A stretch of 64,000 nucleotides of DNA from Diphasiastrum complanatum (GCA_029204225.1 CM055096.1:77176828-77240827); one strand, 5' to 3'. Counted from the first letter of the stretch, positions 20,724-33,303 are shown. The notes: generated by a model from the letters alone, not told the origin. A program made the numbers and translations.

Positions 20724-22765
20724 GGATCCATCTAGGAAGGCCAATTAGATCTAGATATTTCAATTTGTTAGAATGATTTTAGATCAATCTTAAAGTAACA
20801 GATCAGGACCCATAGAACATAGGGCGTAGATACGGATTTTGTCTTGACAAGTCTGATAGGCCACAACGGGTCTGATTTTTGGCAGCATACAGACTGTGGA
20901 GGCTGTAGTAAGTCTGATACAGGCCACAATAGAGCGCAATATGGAAACAGGGCCTCACTCCTATTCATGAGTTTTGGATCATGGTCTTTACACCTTGCTT
21001 TTGAACATAAATCAAGTCACTTTTTGAGTGCTAGTCGATGCATATCTTCATCATGAATCCAAGCTGTTGATCGCACTTCAAGTGGCTGGCTATAGCGCTT
21101 GCAGCTCAGCTCCTTTTGTACACTAGCATAGCAACCTTCTCCTTCTTCTGCTTCAAAAGCAAGCCTGACTATGCCTTTGACTGGGGTTTCTGGCTGCCTG
21201 TAGATCGCGATCCCTGAAAATCACAAAATTGGCTACGAACTCCTTGTAGATATGCTTCTTTCTAGGATAATATTCCATTTTCCTTTTTTGAAACCTTCCT
21301 AATGGGAGTTCCTTAAGCAAATGCTTATACCTAGGGTTAAAACTCTGCTTCTTTCAAGGAAAATAATGTTGTCATGCATATAGCTATTGAGAAGCATGCT
21401 TGCTATGAATCAATTGCATATGACTTAGAAAAAGAAAATGTGCATGCAACACACTTTTTTTCCATTCACCAAATGTGTTTTGCTATTTTCAGTGCATGCA
21501 TGATTACTTACATGCAGGACAGTTGGGCCTTTAATTAAGGTCCAAACTTGAAAATTTTCGGCCACCATCGCAACTTGTCTTTAACATTGACTTTCTTCCA
21601 AACTCCATTGATCGACCTCAACACATAGTATTGACTTTGCAAGGCAAGACAAGGCCAAACCCAGATCAATATTTAGCATTCAGTTATGTTTCTAATTTCT
21701 TATTAATTCCATATCCTTTTACAGCTTTGTTAAGCTTTCATTTGCACCAATTTGCAAGCAATTTAAGTAAAAGATGCAAAACATTTTGCAAATTTCCCAT
21801 AAGCTATCAAAATAGGTGACTACAAATTGGCTTTCTCTTTGAATTTTTTAGACTTGATTTGAGTCTTTCATCCTAGTTTCTCAAGATAAGCTAAAGCATT
21901 GTTTTAGCTTTGATCCGATCCATATGGCAGGTCATTTGGATTAGGATTCATAAAGTTATGACAAATCCTGATTTCTAGCTCTAGCTTTACTAGTTTTTCT
22001 TCGTTCAAAATTTTTAGATTCATTCTATTGTAAATTTGGCCTGCCAAATCACGTTCAATCATTGATCTGATTCTATGGGTTGATAGAGCTTGTTCTTAGC
22101 TTTCTAGAGGTATTTTGCTTTTGTGATTTGGTGTTGGCTGATTTTGCAGAATCCCTTGAGATACTGGGCCAGTGCCATCCAAGAGCATATTTCACCTTAG
22201 ACCGAAGAGGTCTTTGAAGAAGGAGGGATGGATGAATAATGAGAGACGAGAAAGCACCTTCGAGATTTACATGCTTTCTCCGTTCAAGGGCACGTTCACA
22301 TTTTTTGGATTTTTCCAACAGTGGCAGACCGATGTCGGCAACTTATCATCAATCCTAAAAACAACTTTAAATATCCCAAGGACAATTACCCACTTTGTAC
22401 ATATACAAAGACTGGTGTAAATAACATTCAATGCTTGTAAGATATTTTTGAAGACACTTGTAAATATATACTACTAGCTAAATCAAGACACTTGTAAATA
22501 TATACTACTAGCTAAACCAAGCAATGTAAGTGTTGTTTTTAACATTATAATCAGAGTTCTTCTGTAGCCAGCATTATCACGCTCAACAAGCTGAAGTTAT
22601 CGGTTCAAGCCATTACTTCATCTATCATTGACAAACTCAAAGAGATAAGTACCATATTTGAAAATTCAACATGAAGGTTATACTACTAGCCAAAGAATTG
22701 TGGACGTCATTGATGGCACAAAGCTCAAACCAGAAGGTGATGCAGCCAGCATGTAGAGAGAGAAA
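20724..22765. other. No gene recognised
   Basis: About 2 kb after B. Open frames are short and unrelated to anything I know, and no LTR, PBS or TIR was found. The only structure is the segment at 22163-22260 that recurs near 46030. It is probably decayed repeat sequence. Confidence 0.4.
22163..22260 (+). repeat. Dispersed repeat, copy 1
   Basis: GAGCATATTTCACCTTAGACC and the following GARGAGGTCTYTGAARA region recur at about 46030-46110. Both can be read as LRPxRSLK in one frame. It may be a piece of a retroelement 3' end. AGACC-n5-GGTCT forms a short inverted repeat. Confidence 0.45.
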
Positions 22766-23172
22766 TAGGAATTGTGCCAATACCTTTGATTGCACACTCA
22801 CCATCATTGGCCTTGTAGATCACCTTCTTGTCAGTTTCATATGCTAACAAAGAAGTGAAGTACTCATTGTGAAAAGTCATGTGTGAGCTTGCACCACTAT
22901 CAAGTTACCATGGATCTAGATCTTCATCATTAGAAAGCATACATGAAGACATCACAAAAGCATCATCATTTAAATTGTGAACATCCAAACCATCTTCATC
23001 ATGAGTAAGATTTCCTTGCTTGTCTCCTTGATCTCTCTTCTTCTTGTAGCAATCACTTGCAAAGTGTCCTTTGATGCCACAATGAAAGCACTTTAGCTTT
23101 GACCTATCTTTATTTTTTCCATTTGAAGAAGCCTCCCCTTAATCTTGCCCTTTAGAACACTTACTTTTGAGA
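22766..23172 (-). pseudogene. gag-PR: Copia gag nucleocapsid-protease fragment, E-like
   Basis: On the minus strand the zinc knuckle CFHCGIKGHFASDC, then DGLDVHNLNDDAFVMSSC, a protease site DSGASSHMTFHNEY, and ANDGECAIKGIGTIP are readable. This is close to element E at 50480-50810. A stop replaces a residue just before DSG. The copy is cut at both ends: the nucleocapsid side abuts Gypsy sequence. Confidence 0.85.
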
Positions 23173-23989
23173 TGGTTGTCACAAGTTCAATTCTATTATT
23201 TTAGTAATGAACATCTTATGGGGAAGGATGATGTAGTTGCAGATGCACTATAGAGAATATGGTCTTTATAGATAAACACATCCTCAAAGTCTATAGAGGA
23301 ATATGCAGCTTATTTGGTGGAACATCAAAGTGAATCCTTTAACGGAGGAGCACATGATGTTGTGCTCAAATTTAAGACTTGGCACAGTTTTTGCAATAAC
23401 TTCAATAAGTGTTTATTGGGTGAAAGACATTCAAGGAGAATATATGGAGGATCCAAATTCAAAAGAGATTTGGGAGGAATTACAAAACTCCAATTATGTT
23501 ATTCATCTCCATTATAGGAGGCAAAGTCAAATATTGTTGTATGATAATTCTAGAGTTGTGCTTGCCCTAAATCTAGGTTCATTATATAGCTACACTCATC
23601 TCCAAGTGTTGGGCATAGTGGAATGTTGAAGACACATCAGACAATCAGGAAGCTATTCAAATGGGCTGGTATAAAGAAGACTGTGTACACATATGTGCAG
23701 GAATGTATTCCTTGTCAAGTGAATAAGGTGGAACATATCATACCTCTTTTGTCGACAACGTCTAGAGGATATGATGGTATCTATGTGGTGGTGGACTTGC
23801 GTACAAAATATGCACATTTTCTACCTTATAAAACTAGTGATAGTGTAGCCCAAATAGCATATATATTCTTGAAGAACGTCTTCAAATTACATGGGATACC
23901 AAAGGAGATAGTGAGCGATAGAGTCGACAAATTTATTTCCACTTTCTAGAAGAATTTAATGGACAATTTGGGCACTAAACTATGCTTAA

Positions 23990-24974
23990 CACTAGAGTTG
24001 CACACAAAAGTGTGCATTTTAAACACTTATTCAAAAAAATCATATTTCATAAACTACAATGAATCACATCAAATTCTTTCACATGTGTGTACTTCATATA
24101 TACATTTAGTGATTAAAAAATTTGAGACCTTCATTTTGAGAAAATTATACGTAAGATATGATGTGTCAAACATGTGGGGGTACTGATAAAACTTTGATAT
24201 TTTCATATATGCGACTACATTGTTGTGATTTTTACATTCAATTTTTAGCCTGTCTACTCTTATAAATCCAATATGATTATAGAAACATGTCTATCAAATT
24301 TTTTTTGAATTTGGAGATCTATAACGATAGATATGTGCATTCAAAGTTACCCTTTAAAGTGTTGATAAAAATCCCCAAAATTGGAAATATCATATATGAG
24401 TGTATAATATCATTATTTTAACAATGTTTTTTTGGTTTGTCTAGTTTAAAAAGTATTATATGACCATAGAAACATGTCTCTCAATTTTTTTTTTTCAATT
24501 TCGAGTTATGTAGAGATAGATATGTGCATCTAAAGTTACCCATGTCAAGTGCTGAAAAGTATTGAAAATTATTGAAAGGTGCTAAAAAGTTTCAGCTCTT
24601 TTGGAGACGCTTTTACAACACTTTCTTTGGTTGTTTACTTTAAAAAATCTTTTATGACCTTAGAAACATGTTTATAAAATCTTTATGAATTTGGAGTCCT
24701 ATATAGAGATATATACATGCACCTAAAATTACCCATGTGCAGTGTTAAAAAATGCTAAAAATTGAATATTTTTGGGGGCAAATTGCCATCAATTGAGAGA
24801 GAAAAAATTAAGTCTTCCAACAACACAATGAAGAGTCACGTCTAGTTCCACATACAATTGAAAGATTGAAATTTCAATCATTTGATGGCATGTTATGTCT
24901 TGTCAAGCGACCAAGGGTTTTATGCGCACTTTTGTGCACATGCACACAAAAATGTGCTGAAAACAACTCTAGTG
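23990..24974. mobile_element. Short DNA transposon with CACTAGAGTTG inverted ends
   Basis: Starts CACTAGAGTTG and ends CAACTCTAGTG, an 11-bp perfect inverted repeat (12 bp if the next A/T pair is counted, with TA on both sides). Beyond this the ends continue to resemble each other and each has a hairpin (GCACACAAAAGTGTGC at left). It splits the Gypsy integrase. It has no transposase frame. The CACTA...TAGTG ends suggest a CACTA-type element, but the flanks fit a TA or TTA duplication as well as a 3-bp one, so the superfamily is open. Confidence 0.7.
24190..24780 (+). repeat. Three tandem ~190-bp repeats inside the DNA transposon
   Basis: Three imperfect units share GACCATAGAAACATGTCT-like text, then a poly-T stretch, GAGATAGATATGTGCAT and AAAGTTACCC. 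The landmark GAAACATGT starts near 24282, 24469 and 24663, giving spacings of about 187 and 194 bp. They are not coding. Confidence 0.7.
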
Positions 24975-25861
24975 TTATGTATATCATTTTATCTAGAAAC
25001 TAATGGATAGTAGAAAGGATTAACCAATGACTGGTGTGCTATTTGCGACACTTCATTTCAAATCACCAGACTAGGTGGATGATCTGGTTGTATTTAGTTG
25101 AATCTTGTTATAATAACACTCCACACATGTTGATTGGGATGACACCTTTCTTTGCACTATATGGCTAGAAACCATTACAACCCATTAGTGTGGATTTGTC
25201 AGAGGTTATAGTTCCAGCAGTTGTGGACTAGGATATGCACATGAATGATATTTTGAAAGCTAACTAGGAGCATATTAAAGAAGCACATATACAAATAAAG
25301 CTGTACATTATTTAGAACAGTACTTTTTGTGATTTTGCTAAAGGATATTTTGTGTATTTAAGGTTACAAACTTATGGATACACTAAGCTGAAGAAATCTC
25401 AAAGCGAAAAGTTGGCTCCAAGATTCTATGGACCTTTCAAGATTGTGAAGAAGGTCGGGGAGTTGAATTATGAATTGGATCTACCATCAACAACCCGTAT
25501 ACATTGAGTGTTTCATGTCTCTCTTTTGAAGAAGAGATTGGGAGAACACTCAATAACAATTGGTAATCTACCACCTTTGGATCATGAGGGTAATATGGTT
25601 CTAGAACCAGCCAAAATTGTTAGATATCGGGACAAGGTATTGCGAAATGGCAAGATAATCAAAGAATATCTAATTCACTGGAAGAACCTCCCTAATGAAG
25701 AAAATTCTTCAGTCAACAACTCATTTGTTTAACAATAGCCACGATTATTACCATGAAGTTGTTGGATATGACATTCTCCATTGATACTACTTAACTGGAG
25801 CTTTGAGTTTCCTAAGCAGACATCTTCATTTGTTAGGACAATCATGTTTAAGTAGGGGGAG

Positions 25862-26380
25862 TGTCATGTACTTTTAGTACATCAGAGCTTATCAATGCAT
25901 TAGAATATCCAATGTAAGCTTTGGAAGGCAAAAATGAGCTATTAGCCTTAGAAATAAGGCGGGTTCCTCTTTAGGCCCTCCAAAGTAAATAATAAAGATA
26001 AAAGTCCAATAGGGGCCCAAAGTACATTAAATAATACTTAATAGGGATAACTATCCCTTAAAATAGTTATGTTTAGTTAAGTTAGAGCATTGTCTATAAC
26101 TAGAATAGAGACATCAACTTTTGAATCTTTTGGCTCATTTGCAAGTGAAAGCTCTAAGCTTCCTCTTGTGAATACGAGCCTTGGGATTTCCAGATTCTAG
26201 ACCTTTGTTCTGGTACATGCACCACTACAATGTGTGCTCTGAAAAAAGAATGAAACTGTATTGCTATGGAGAAAGATTCTGTGCAGTTGGCATTCTTTGC
26301 AGCCACCACGATCTACCTTAGATGGCGCAACAGCTCTATGCCATCTTCTTGTACATACAACTGCACAAATGTAAATTGTC
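25862..26380 (+). repeat. Probable 3' LTR of the Gypsy element
   Basis: The purine tract AGTAGGGGGAG (25851-25861) is followed by TGTCATGTACTTTTAGTACATC, a plausible LTR start. The right end is uncertain and no second copy is in the window. The stated end is approximate. Confidence 0.5.
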
Positions 26381-27029
26381 TATAGTTGATCATTATAATA
26401 AAATTATCAAGAGATCATTACAACCAAATGAAATAGGCTGATTTTATATACGTTCGGATGCTCATAAATGTCGAGATGACATCTTATTAGAGATAGACAC
26501 AGTTGATGCTTTCATGCATTGATTATTTATTTCTTTTCATTCTATGGAGATCCTTGTGTTTCTAGCTTTCTATGGATATGCTATCTTGAATGCTTTGTAA
26601 CTCTTCTTGCTTCTAGCTCTACTTTCATTGTAATTGCTATTTGCTTGGGATTTGGCACATGACTATCGAGGCCCATATGTGAAAGTGCAAAATGATCTAC
26701 ACACACTTGATTATTGGATCTATCTTCATGATTAGAAATCGACCTGCAACAATCTAATTTCAATTTCAATTTTTTGGGAAGGATAACTGGCAAGCGAAAA
26801 AAATTGTTCAAAACATTATAGAATAACGTAAAGGAGGATCCCTTCTTCTCTATGATGGAGCATTGCCTTAGATCACTTTAAATGCAAATATTGAGATCTC
26901 TCCAATAAGATTTAGATGTCATAATGAGCTTGCACTTTGCCTATTGGCTCAACAAGGTATGTGGTTTTTATATTGTGAGTTATCAAGTAAGCATTGTATA
27001 TTTGAAAATGGAAGATTGATAGGTTGAGA
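26381..27029. other. No gene recognised
   Basis: A/T-rich sequence between the Gypsy LTR and the next Copia fragment. A 76-codon minus frame at 26581-26811 has no motif and is not called. Confidence 0.4.
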
Positions 27030-27702
27030 AAAAGTCCTTTTCACAAGATATGTGGGAACTAGCCCCACTATCAATCCACCAAGTGTCTCTTGAGTTGCTA
27101 TTGCTTGTTGGTGAGGATGTAGATGCCATCAATAATACATCTACTTCATCATCATCCTTCTCATGTGCAAGGTTTCCTTGTTTGTCCTCCTCCTCTTGTG
27201 CTTTTAGGCTCTTGTAGCATTCGGATGCATAATTCTCCTTCTTTCTACAAAAGAAGCATTTTTGCTTTGACTTGTCTTATAAGCTTGATGTATCATCCTC
27301 TTCTTTGGCCTCCTTTGGATGCTTCTTATTTTCATTGGTCTTCTTTTTGTCCTTGAATGAGAAATTGGCTTTCTCATTTCCATCTTGCAAGGACAATGAA
27401 CTCATTCTTGCCTTGGTGTGGAGCATCCTACACTCTTCAGCCACTAATACATTGTTAAGTTTTTCTATACTTGGAAAAGTGTCTTGGATGGCAAAACTTT
27501 GTACTAAATTTGCAAAGTTATCTCCTAGACCATTAAGGACAATTTGTACAAGCTCTCCATCATGAATCTTCTCTCTAATGGAAGCCAACTTCGTATTTAG
27601 AGACTTGATTCTAAGCACATAATCTTGTGTACTCTCCTCACTTCTTCTCATGCTTCGCAAAATCTGATTTCTAAGCATGAGGACTCTAGAATGATGGGGC
27701 AA
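27030..27702 (-). pseudogene. gag-PR: Copia gag-protease fragment, B-like
   Basis: Minus frame starting within gag (VLMLRNQILRSM, then GLGDNFANLVQSF and FPSIEKLNNVLVAEE), parallel to B at 11940-12200. A stop precedes the nucleocapsid, whose zinc knuckle reads CFFCRKKENYASEC: the histidine and the preceding glycine positions are altered (GH became EN). The protease site WWIDSGASSHIS is followed at once by a stop, where the fragment ends. Confidence 0.85.
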
Positions 27703-28529
27703 GGGAGATAAGAAAAACGAGAATGGAGAAGAGAGCAGGAATATTGCATAACAGCTCTCCCGTTCTAATCAGCTGCTAAATGCAAAAACAGTCTAATAGA
27801 TTGCTTATGCTAAATATAATCACAGTTTAAGTGTTCTAATTGCCCAACATGATCTTAAAAATCAATTCATACTCTCAAATGCAAGAGTACAGTCCACCGA
27901 AGAGATTAGAGATGGTTTGTGTGTGGTACTACTGAAATCGGATTCAATGTGAACTATAATTCTTAAATAAATGGAAGAGTAGTATGACATCGCGAGTTCG
28001 ATGTCAAAGATAGCCGTCATCTGATCAGAAACTGAAGAGCCGTAGACGACCGTGTTCTGATTAGAGTGAGTAAACAAGCGCGATCAAACAACAATGAAAG
28101 TGCATTCAATTACAACAAGCATTCATCTACGTTGTACACAGATAAAAACATGTTGCTGTTATATTACACTGAAGCACAATACAAATAACAATTACAACCA
28201 AAATTGACGGCGCAATTGGGAGGCTCAAATAATATGTCTCATGGATGGAGCAACCACTAATCTGTGCTTGGACAATTTATTTATAGATTTCATCCATGTA
28301 TTAATTACATTGAATTTTTGTCACCTAATTAAAAAGCCGTTGTACTTGGAAGTATATGGCTTTTGTGACAACTGTACACAATAGTATATATGGTCAATAA
28401 TTCAGCATCATTGACGCGGACGAGGACGTCGTTGGAACGTTCCTCGTTTATTTTAGACGACCTTTGGAAATTTTCTCTTTCTTCATATTTTTCGCAATCG
28501 GCTAGGCTCTCTAGTTCTTCAGATGAAGT
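27703..28529. other. No gene recognised
   Basis: About 800 bp between two Copia fragments. I found no open frame with a recognisable motif, no LTR end and no PBS. Confidence 0.4.
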
Positions 28530-29560
28530 CCAGAATGATTAAAGTGCATACCTCTCAGGAACTATCCGAGTCCATGAGGATCTACAAACTTTTGGATGAG
28601 GATTTCTCCAGATCTACTCGAGCTAGTTTGGTGTGGTTTGATGATAGGTACTGTCAGCTGCTCGATTTCTGTAGCTGTAGCTGCACGTTTTGTAGAAGGA
28701 ACATCAATGTTGAAAGAATCCATGCTACGTAAAATAGGATGTAATGACATAGCATTGTTTATCGATGGTTGTTTGAAATCATAGTATGTATGTTCTTGAA
28801 ATACTATATCCCTAGAGACAAATACTACATAAACTTTATAAGTTCTATGTTCATCAGGATAGCCAATGAAAATACTTTTTTTTTGTCCTATGATCTAGCT
28901 TCTTCCTAAGCTGTTTAGGAATGTGAACAAAACATATACAACCAAAGATTTTTAAATGTCTGACACTAGGCTTGTGCCCATGTCAAACTTCATAAGGAGT
29001 CTTCTTGTTGATGACTTTGGTGCTGGATCTATTCTGCATGTAACAGGCTGTGGTAGTAGCTTCTGCCCAGAACTTTGCAGGTAGGTGTGCTTGATGTAGC
29101 ATGGATCTGGCTGAGTTGAGAAGAGTTCGGCTCTTCCTTTCTGCAATCCCGTTCTGTTGAGGTGAATAGGAAGTGGTGAACTATCTTCTAATACCATGTT
29201 CAGCCATGTAGTCGGACATCTCGTTAGAGATGTATTCGCCGAAGGCTTTAGATTTGTGCTTAATGAACATGACTGTAGACCATCTAGAATAATCATCTAT
29301 GAAAGTGATAAAATAGATTGCATCTCCTAATGACGGAGTTGGCATTGGACCACAGAGATCGCTATGTACAAGATCCAATACATGCTTTGTTTTGATGGAA
29401 TGTGATTTTAGAAACTTGCTTCTAGAGTGCTTCCCATAGATGCATGATTCATAAAAGAAAGATTTCCTATCTAATGAAGAAGAGAAATTTAGTCCATCAA
29501 CTAAATTATTACAACGCATATAAAAAAGTAATCTTGTATTCACGTGTTCAAATCGATTAT
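28530..29560 (-). pseudogene. INT: Copia element G integrase region, broken
   Basis: Minus frames carry FEHVNTRLLFYM (pre-integrase), CIYGKHSRSKF, then DLVHSDLCGPMPTPSLGDAI with the first catalytic aspartate and FITFIDDYSRW. The segment that should hold the second aspartate (SDNGGEY) is deleted. QQNGIAERKSRTLL retains the glutamate, followed by FWAEA, HLKIFGCICFVHIPKQLR. A linker frame at 28562-28750 follows, then the sequence is cut before RT. This lineage differs from A, B and E in its integrase and protease wording. Confidence 0.82.
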
Positions 29561-30324
29561 GCCACAGAACAACACTGTCGTTTACATTTTCATTAGAGAT
29601 ACTAGCTAATGCAACTGAATTAGAGAGTACGTAAAGATTTTCTACTCTAGTGCATGTAGTCAGAGTAGTATCTTTCTCGAGTATTGTACACTACTTAGAT
29701 GAGAAAGTAACAGTATAGCCCTCATCAGTTCTCTTAGAGATTGATAACAGGTTCTTTGACAACTGAGGAACATGGACGTTAGGAACACAAATGGACAGAT
29801 CGTTATTGAAGCTACTCTTCATTGCTCCTTTGCCTTTCACGCATATGGTGCTAGAATCTCCGAGATAGATAAATTGGTCTCTGCTATAAGATGTGTACAA
29901 ATAACAAAGTGGCATTGCCCATGAATAGTAATTCTAACACCCTCCCTCAATGACAGCTTTGTTAGAGGTGTTACTTCATGCTTAACCAAGTACATCACAC
30001 TAAAAGTACATTATACTCCTAACTCTACTGATGTGGCATTTACGCTAGCAATTAGTGCAAAAATTTGATGTCATCAAATGGAGAATGTGTGGAACAATTC
30101 CATCACCCTCCCTTGAGCCAAACATCCCTTTAAGACTTTTCAGCTACAACCGTTAGATTCACTTCCTCTTTTTCTTTATCACTTTTAGTGGACTTCTTTG
30201 ACTTAAGATCCGCTTTCATCTTTAAACATTGATTCTTATAATGTCCCATCTTTCCACAATAAAAGCACTTAACGTTCTTAATGTTGCATCCTACGTTCTG
30301 ATGAGAATGGGATTTCGTAGTCAT
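29561..30324 (-). pseudogene. gag-PR: Element G gag C-terminus and protease
   Basis: The frame 30130-30324 holds an intact zinc knuckle, CFYCGKMGHYKNQC, followed by a lysine/serine tail. After an interrupted stretch in which the DSG active site cannot be read, 29691-29915 gives FIYLGDSSTICVKGKG and NVHVPQLSKNLLSISK, the C-terminal half of the Copia protease. Gag upstream of the zinc knuckle is absent. The junction at about 30325 leads into unrelated sequence. Confidence 0.78.
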
Positions 30325-31339
30325 GAAGGTTTAGCGAAGGAACCAAGTCTCTCTCTTGCGACTCAGATGGAGTTCAGATGCGTTCGTTAGGCACAGCCGG
30401 CTGAATCGCTCCTACGGTCCTCCAGAGTGTAGTCAAACACTGTTGATCTACGTTTATAAAATTAATGCAGCATTCAACATAGTTTCAACCAAGATGCAAA
30501 ACTAAAATGAACAAGAGAATTCAGACACACGATTAACAACAGACGCATTTGCATTCGAGATCAGACACAACAAGAAAATCATCTATATTGATCTTTCTCT
30601 GATTTCTTCAAGCGTTGCATGCAAATCCATGCAGTGCGTTGGCATGGAAGAAACACACTTCTCTCATGAGCAATCATCTCGCTTTACTAGCGGACAGTTG
30701 GATCTACAGATCCTAGATAGAATTGTCTTCGCACGCAGGCGGACATGTATTCTATATTTCGTCTTGATTGCTTACTTGCATCAGACTACTACGTTACACT
30801 GCATGTCTACTCTATTGATCTATATGTCAAGTATCATCCAGTAAGTATAGTCGCTCTATGTAAATCTAAGATTAGAGTGATCAAGCATCTACAACTAATC
30901 AGAGAATTACAAGAGTGGCAGATTAGCCACGACCTAAAATGTATCTGCTAACGTCATATCATCAGATCAGATAACTGTACTTCTGGGTACTTGCATGATC
31001 TCGCTGGTACTCTTTGGAGCATGGAGGGCAGGAGAAGGTTCGTTTCCGTCGTTGGTTTCGTTTTGGTCGTTTGCCTTCTCTCGTACTGGACCGCAAAAGA
31101 TTCTCATGCCAGACTGCAAAAGATTCTTGTTCATGAATCTTTCATATTCACGAACCGTTTGTCTTCGTCTGCTTTGACTTTTGTGTTCGCGAACCGTTCA
31201 TCTTCGTTTCCTTTGACTTTCGTGTTTGCAAAATATTTTGTGCTTCGTGTCTCCTGACTTTCGTGTTCGCGAACATCTTCGTCAAGATGAGGGTTGAAAG
31301 CTAGCAAGGCTTTGTAGTTAGAAACATTTCATTTCTTCA
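30325..31339 (-). repeat. Possible LTR between two Copia fragments
   Basis: On the minus strand a purine tract (TGAGAGGGAGA, 31340-31350) is followed by TGAAGAAATG, a fair LTR start at 31339. No second copy and no PBS were found near 30325, so the end is unknown. The interval contains tandem repeats at 31148-31290 and no gene. Confidence 0.35.
31148..31290 (+). repeat. Degenerate ~40-bp tandem repeat
   Basis: Three to four units around CGAACCGTT, TCTTCGT, CTTTGACTTT and CGTGTTCG. Units drift and the last is partial. It is more CpG-rich than the surroundings. Confidence 0.6.
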
Positions 31340-31369
31340 TCTCCCTCTCAAAGCATGATAGCTTTACTA

Positions 31370-32363
31370 TCCCGAGACTGCTCCTTTGTCTCTCAAAGAG
31401 TCCTTTGTCCAGGGCTTTAGTGAAGATGTCAACAACCATGTCTTTCATTCCGATGAAGGTGGTCTGTAGTATCTTCTTTTCAATTAGATCCCTGATACTT
31501 GATCGTAATGTGTTTCGTTTTGGAATGGAACACGAGATCTTTTGTCAGGTGTATTGCAGAGGTGTTGGTCGTTCTTTGTTTCACCCAATTCGTCCAAGAA
31601 CTGCCTTAGCTAGATTATTTCGTTGGCCATCTTTGCTGCTGCAACATATTCTGCTTTGCAGGATGACTAGGCTACAACAGTCTGTTTCTTGCTGACCCAG
31701 AGACCTGCTGCTCCTGATGCAATGGTGCATCCTCACGAGACGCCTTTACAGTCGTCCTTGAGAGATGCCCAGCTAGCATCGCTATAGGAAAGAAACCTGA
31801 AACCTGTACCACAACAATAGCACAGCCCGTAGTCCCTCGTTAATTGAAAATATTGCAAAATTTGTATCGCAATCTTCCAATGTGTTGACTCTAGATTCGT
31901 GCAGAATTGGCTCATCCTGAACACTGCATAAGCAATATCAGGACGTGTGTTGTCTACAAGGTACATTAGTGATCCTATAAACTTCCTGTAAGGTGTGAGC
32001 TGCATTTGTTCTCTCTCTTCCTCACTCGTCGCTTGTCAGCACCGTCCCTGCGACCATTGGAGTGTTCGCTCCTTTGTAGTTCAGCATCCCAAAGTCCTCT
32101 AGGATCTTCTGGGTGTATCTGGACTGGTGAAGGTATAACCTACCTCCCTCGTAGTCCCTTTCAATTTGTAAGCCTAGGTAACACCTGGCTTCTCTCAGAT
32201 CCACTATCTCGAAATGTTTCGAGATGTCTGCCTTTACTTCAGCAATTAGCTGCTCACTCCTGCAAAGTATCAAAGTGTCGTCCACATACACAACCACAAT
32301 GATAATCTGCCCATCTGTAACTCTCATTAGGGCCCTTTTTGGACTCAAAAAGAGCTTCTTCAC
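31370..32363 (-). pseudogene. RT-RH: Copia RT C-terminus and RNase H
   Basis: The RT part (32022-32363) has IIIVVVYVDDTLIL with YVDD intact, KHFEIVDLREARCYLG, and SRYTQKILEDFGM. RNase H continues through GSLMYLVDNTRPDIAY, FLSYSDASWAS, a fragment reading GLWVSKKQTVVA, CKAEYVAAAK (usual E is K) and LRQFLDELGE, then RDKGAVSG. Stops and frame changes interrupt it. It ends near a purine tract at 31340. The upstream RT is cut at 32363, where a different LTR begins. Confidence 0.85.
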
Positions 32364-32376
32364 TAATTATAATTAG

Positions 32377-33300
32377 TGTTAATGACAACATGTGTACCAA
32401 TAAGAGAGTGACAATTGAGATGGAATGGTCCATATGACATGGGACATCCAATGGTGTAGATTGGATCTTTAAATTCTAACTCACCCACTAACCCTCCTCT
32501 AACTCTACCTCTTCAACTCACATCAATGATAGTAGAAGCAGAATCGACATCAAATTCTTCGACATCCTTCGAGTTTGAGGTCCACATCATCACCATCCTG
32601 TCAACTTGCTCAGCCTTGTCCGACGCAAACTATGTTACAGTTCACTTCAGTACTTTTTAGTAACTGCATTGTTTCACTCTAGTTTCCCACACAGTCACTG
32701 TAACTATTCCATGTATAAATACATAACAACAACTCATGAATATATATGCATTCAAGTGAGTAGAGTGATGAATGGATGGATGAGTGACAACAACATGAAT
32801 AATAATTTAGCATGATTCAGAGTTCCTTTGCAAACTCCATTGTATTTTATTACCTTAGGATCAGAGAGATTTAAGAGAGTGAAAGTTGTTCAAGAAGTAG
32901 AGATAGTTATTCAATCTGTAGCTAGCTAAGTAAGATCACAACACATAGTGCGCTATTACCGTAAACCATTCAAGGGCACAGGATCATGATCTGATCGTTG
33001 TATTCACAACAACTTAATTCAGATTCTCTATTTTCTTATGTGTGTTCCACTGTGAATGCTTTCTGATATTTTCTCTCTCATTGATACTCACTCAATTCAG
33101 AATGTCTAATCTTGAAGGAAACATGGTTGTCTGAGACGCCTAACTGTTTCGCTCCCTTCATGGTTGTCTTCAACACCTACAAGACATTCCTCCTGTTGAT
33201 CTAAGTTAAGGTCTGAAACTATAGTTTGGCAAAGCTCCTATTATAATTTCTATGTTGAGTTCTCTTTCCTATTCCGCACCTAATCACGAGAGACCGAACA
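32377..33300 (+). repeat. Probable 5' LTR of Copia fragment H
   Basis: Starts TGTTAATGACAAC and ends CCGAACA three bases before a Met-tRNA PBS. About 924 bp, no partner copy in the window. It interrupts the RT fragment to its left. Confidence 0.5.
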
Positions 33301-33303
33301 GAG

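Larger units (their letters stand above)
23190..25740 (+). pseudogene. INT: Ty3/Gypsy RNase H end, integrase and chromodomain-like tail
   Basis: Begins with the RNase H end (LMGKDDVVADAL, then a stop), then the integrase zinc-binding region with GHSGMLKTHQTIRKLF and CIPCQVNK. A deletion removes the first catalytic aspartate. The core resumes at SRGYDGIYVVVDLRTKYAHFLP and LHGIPKEIVSDRVDKF (second aspartate kept). A 985-bp transposon interrupts at 23990-24974. After it come CYNNTPH, GMTPFFALYG, PLQPISVDLSE, then VFHVSLLKKRLG type text and YLIHWKNLP, the start of a chromodomain-like module that could bind modified histones. Many stops. RT and gag are absent, so the copy is 5'-truncated. Confidence 0.85.

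Noticed and set aside
20724..22765. Possible solo LTR or host gene
   Set aside because: No TG...CA borders, PBS, long frame or splice pattern could be defended.
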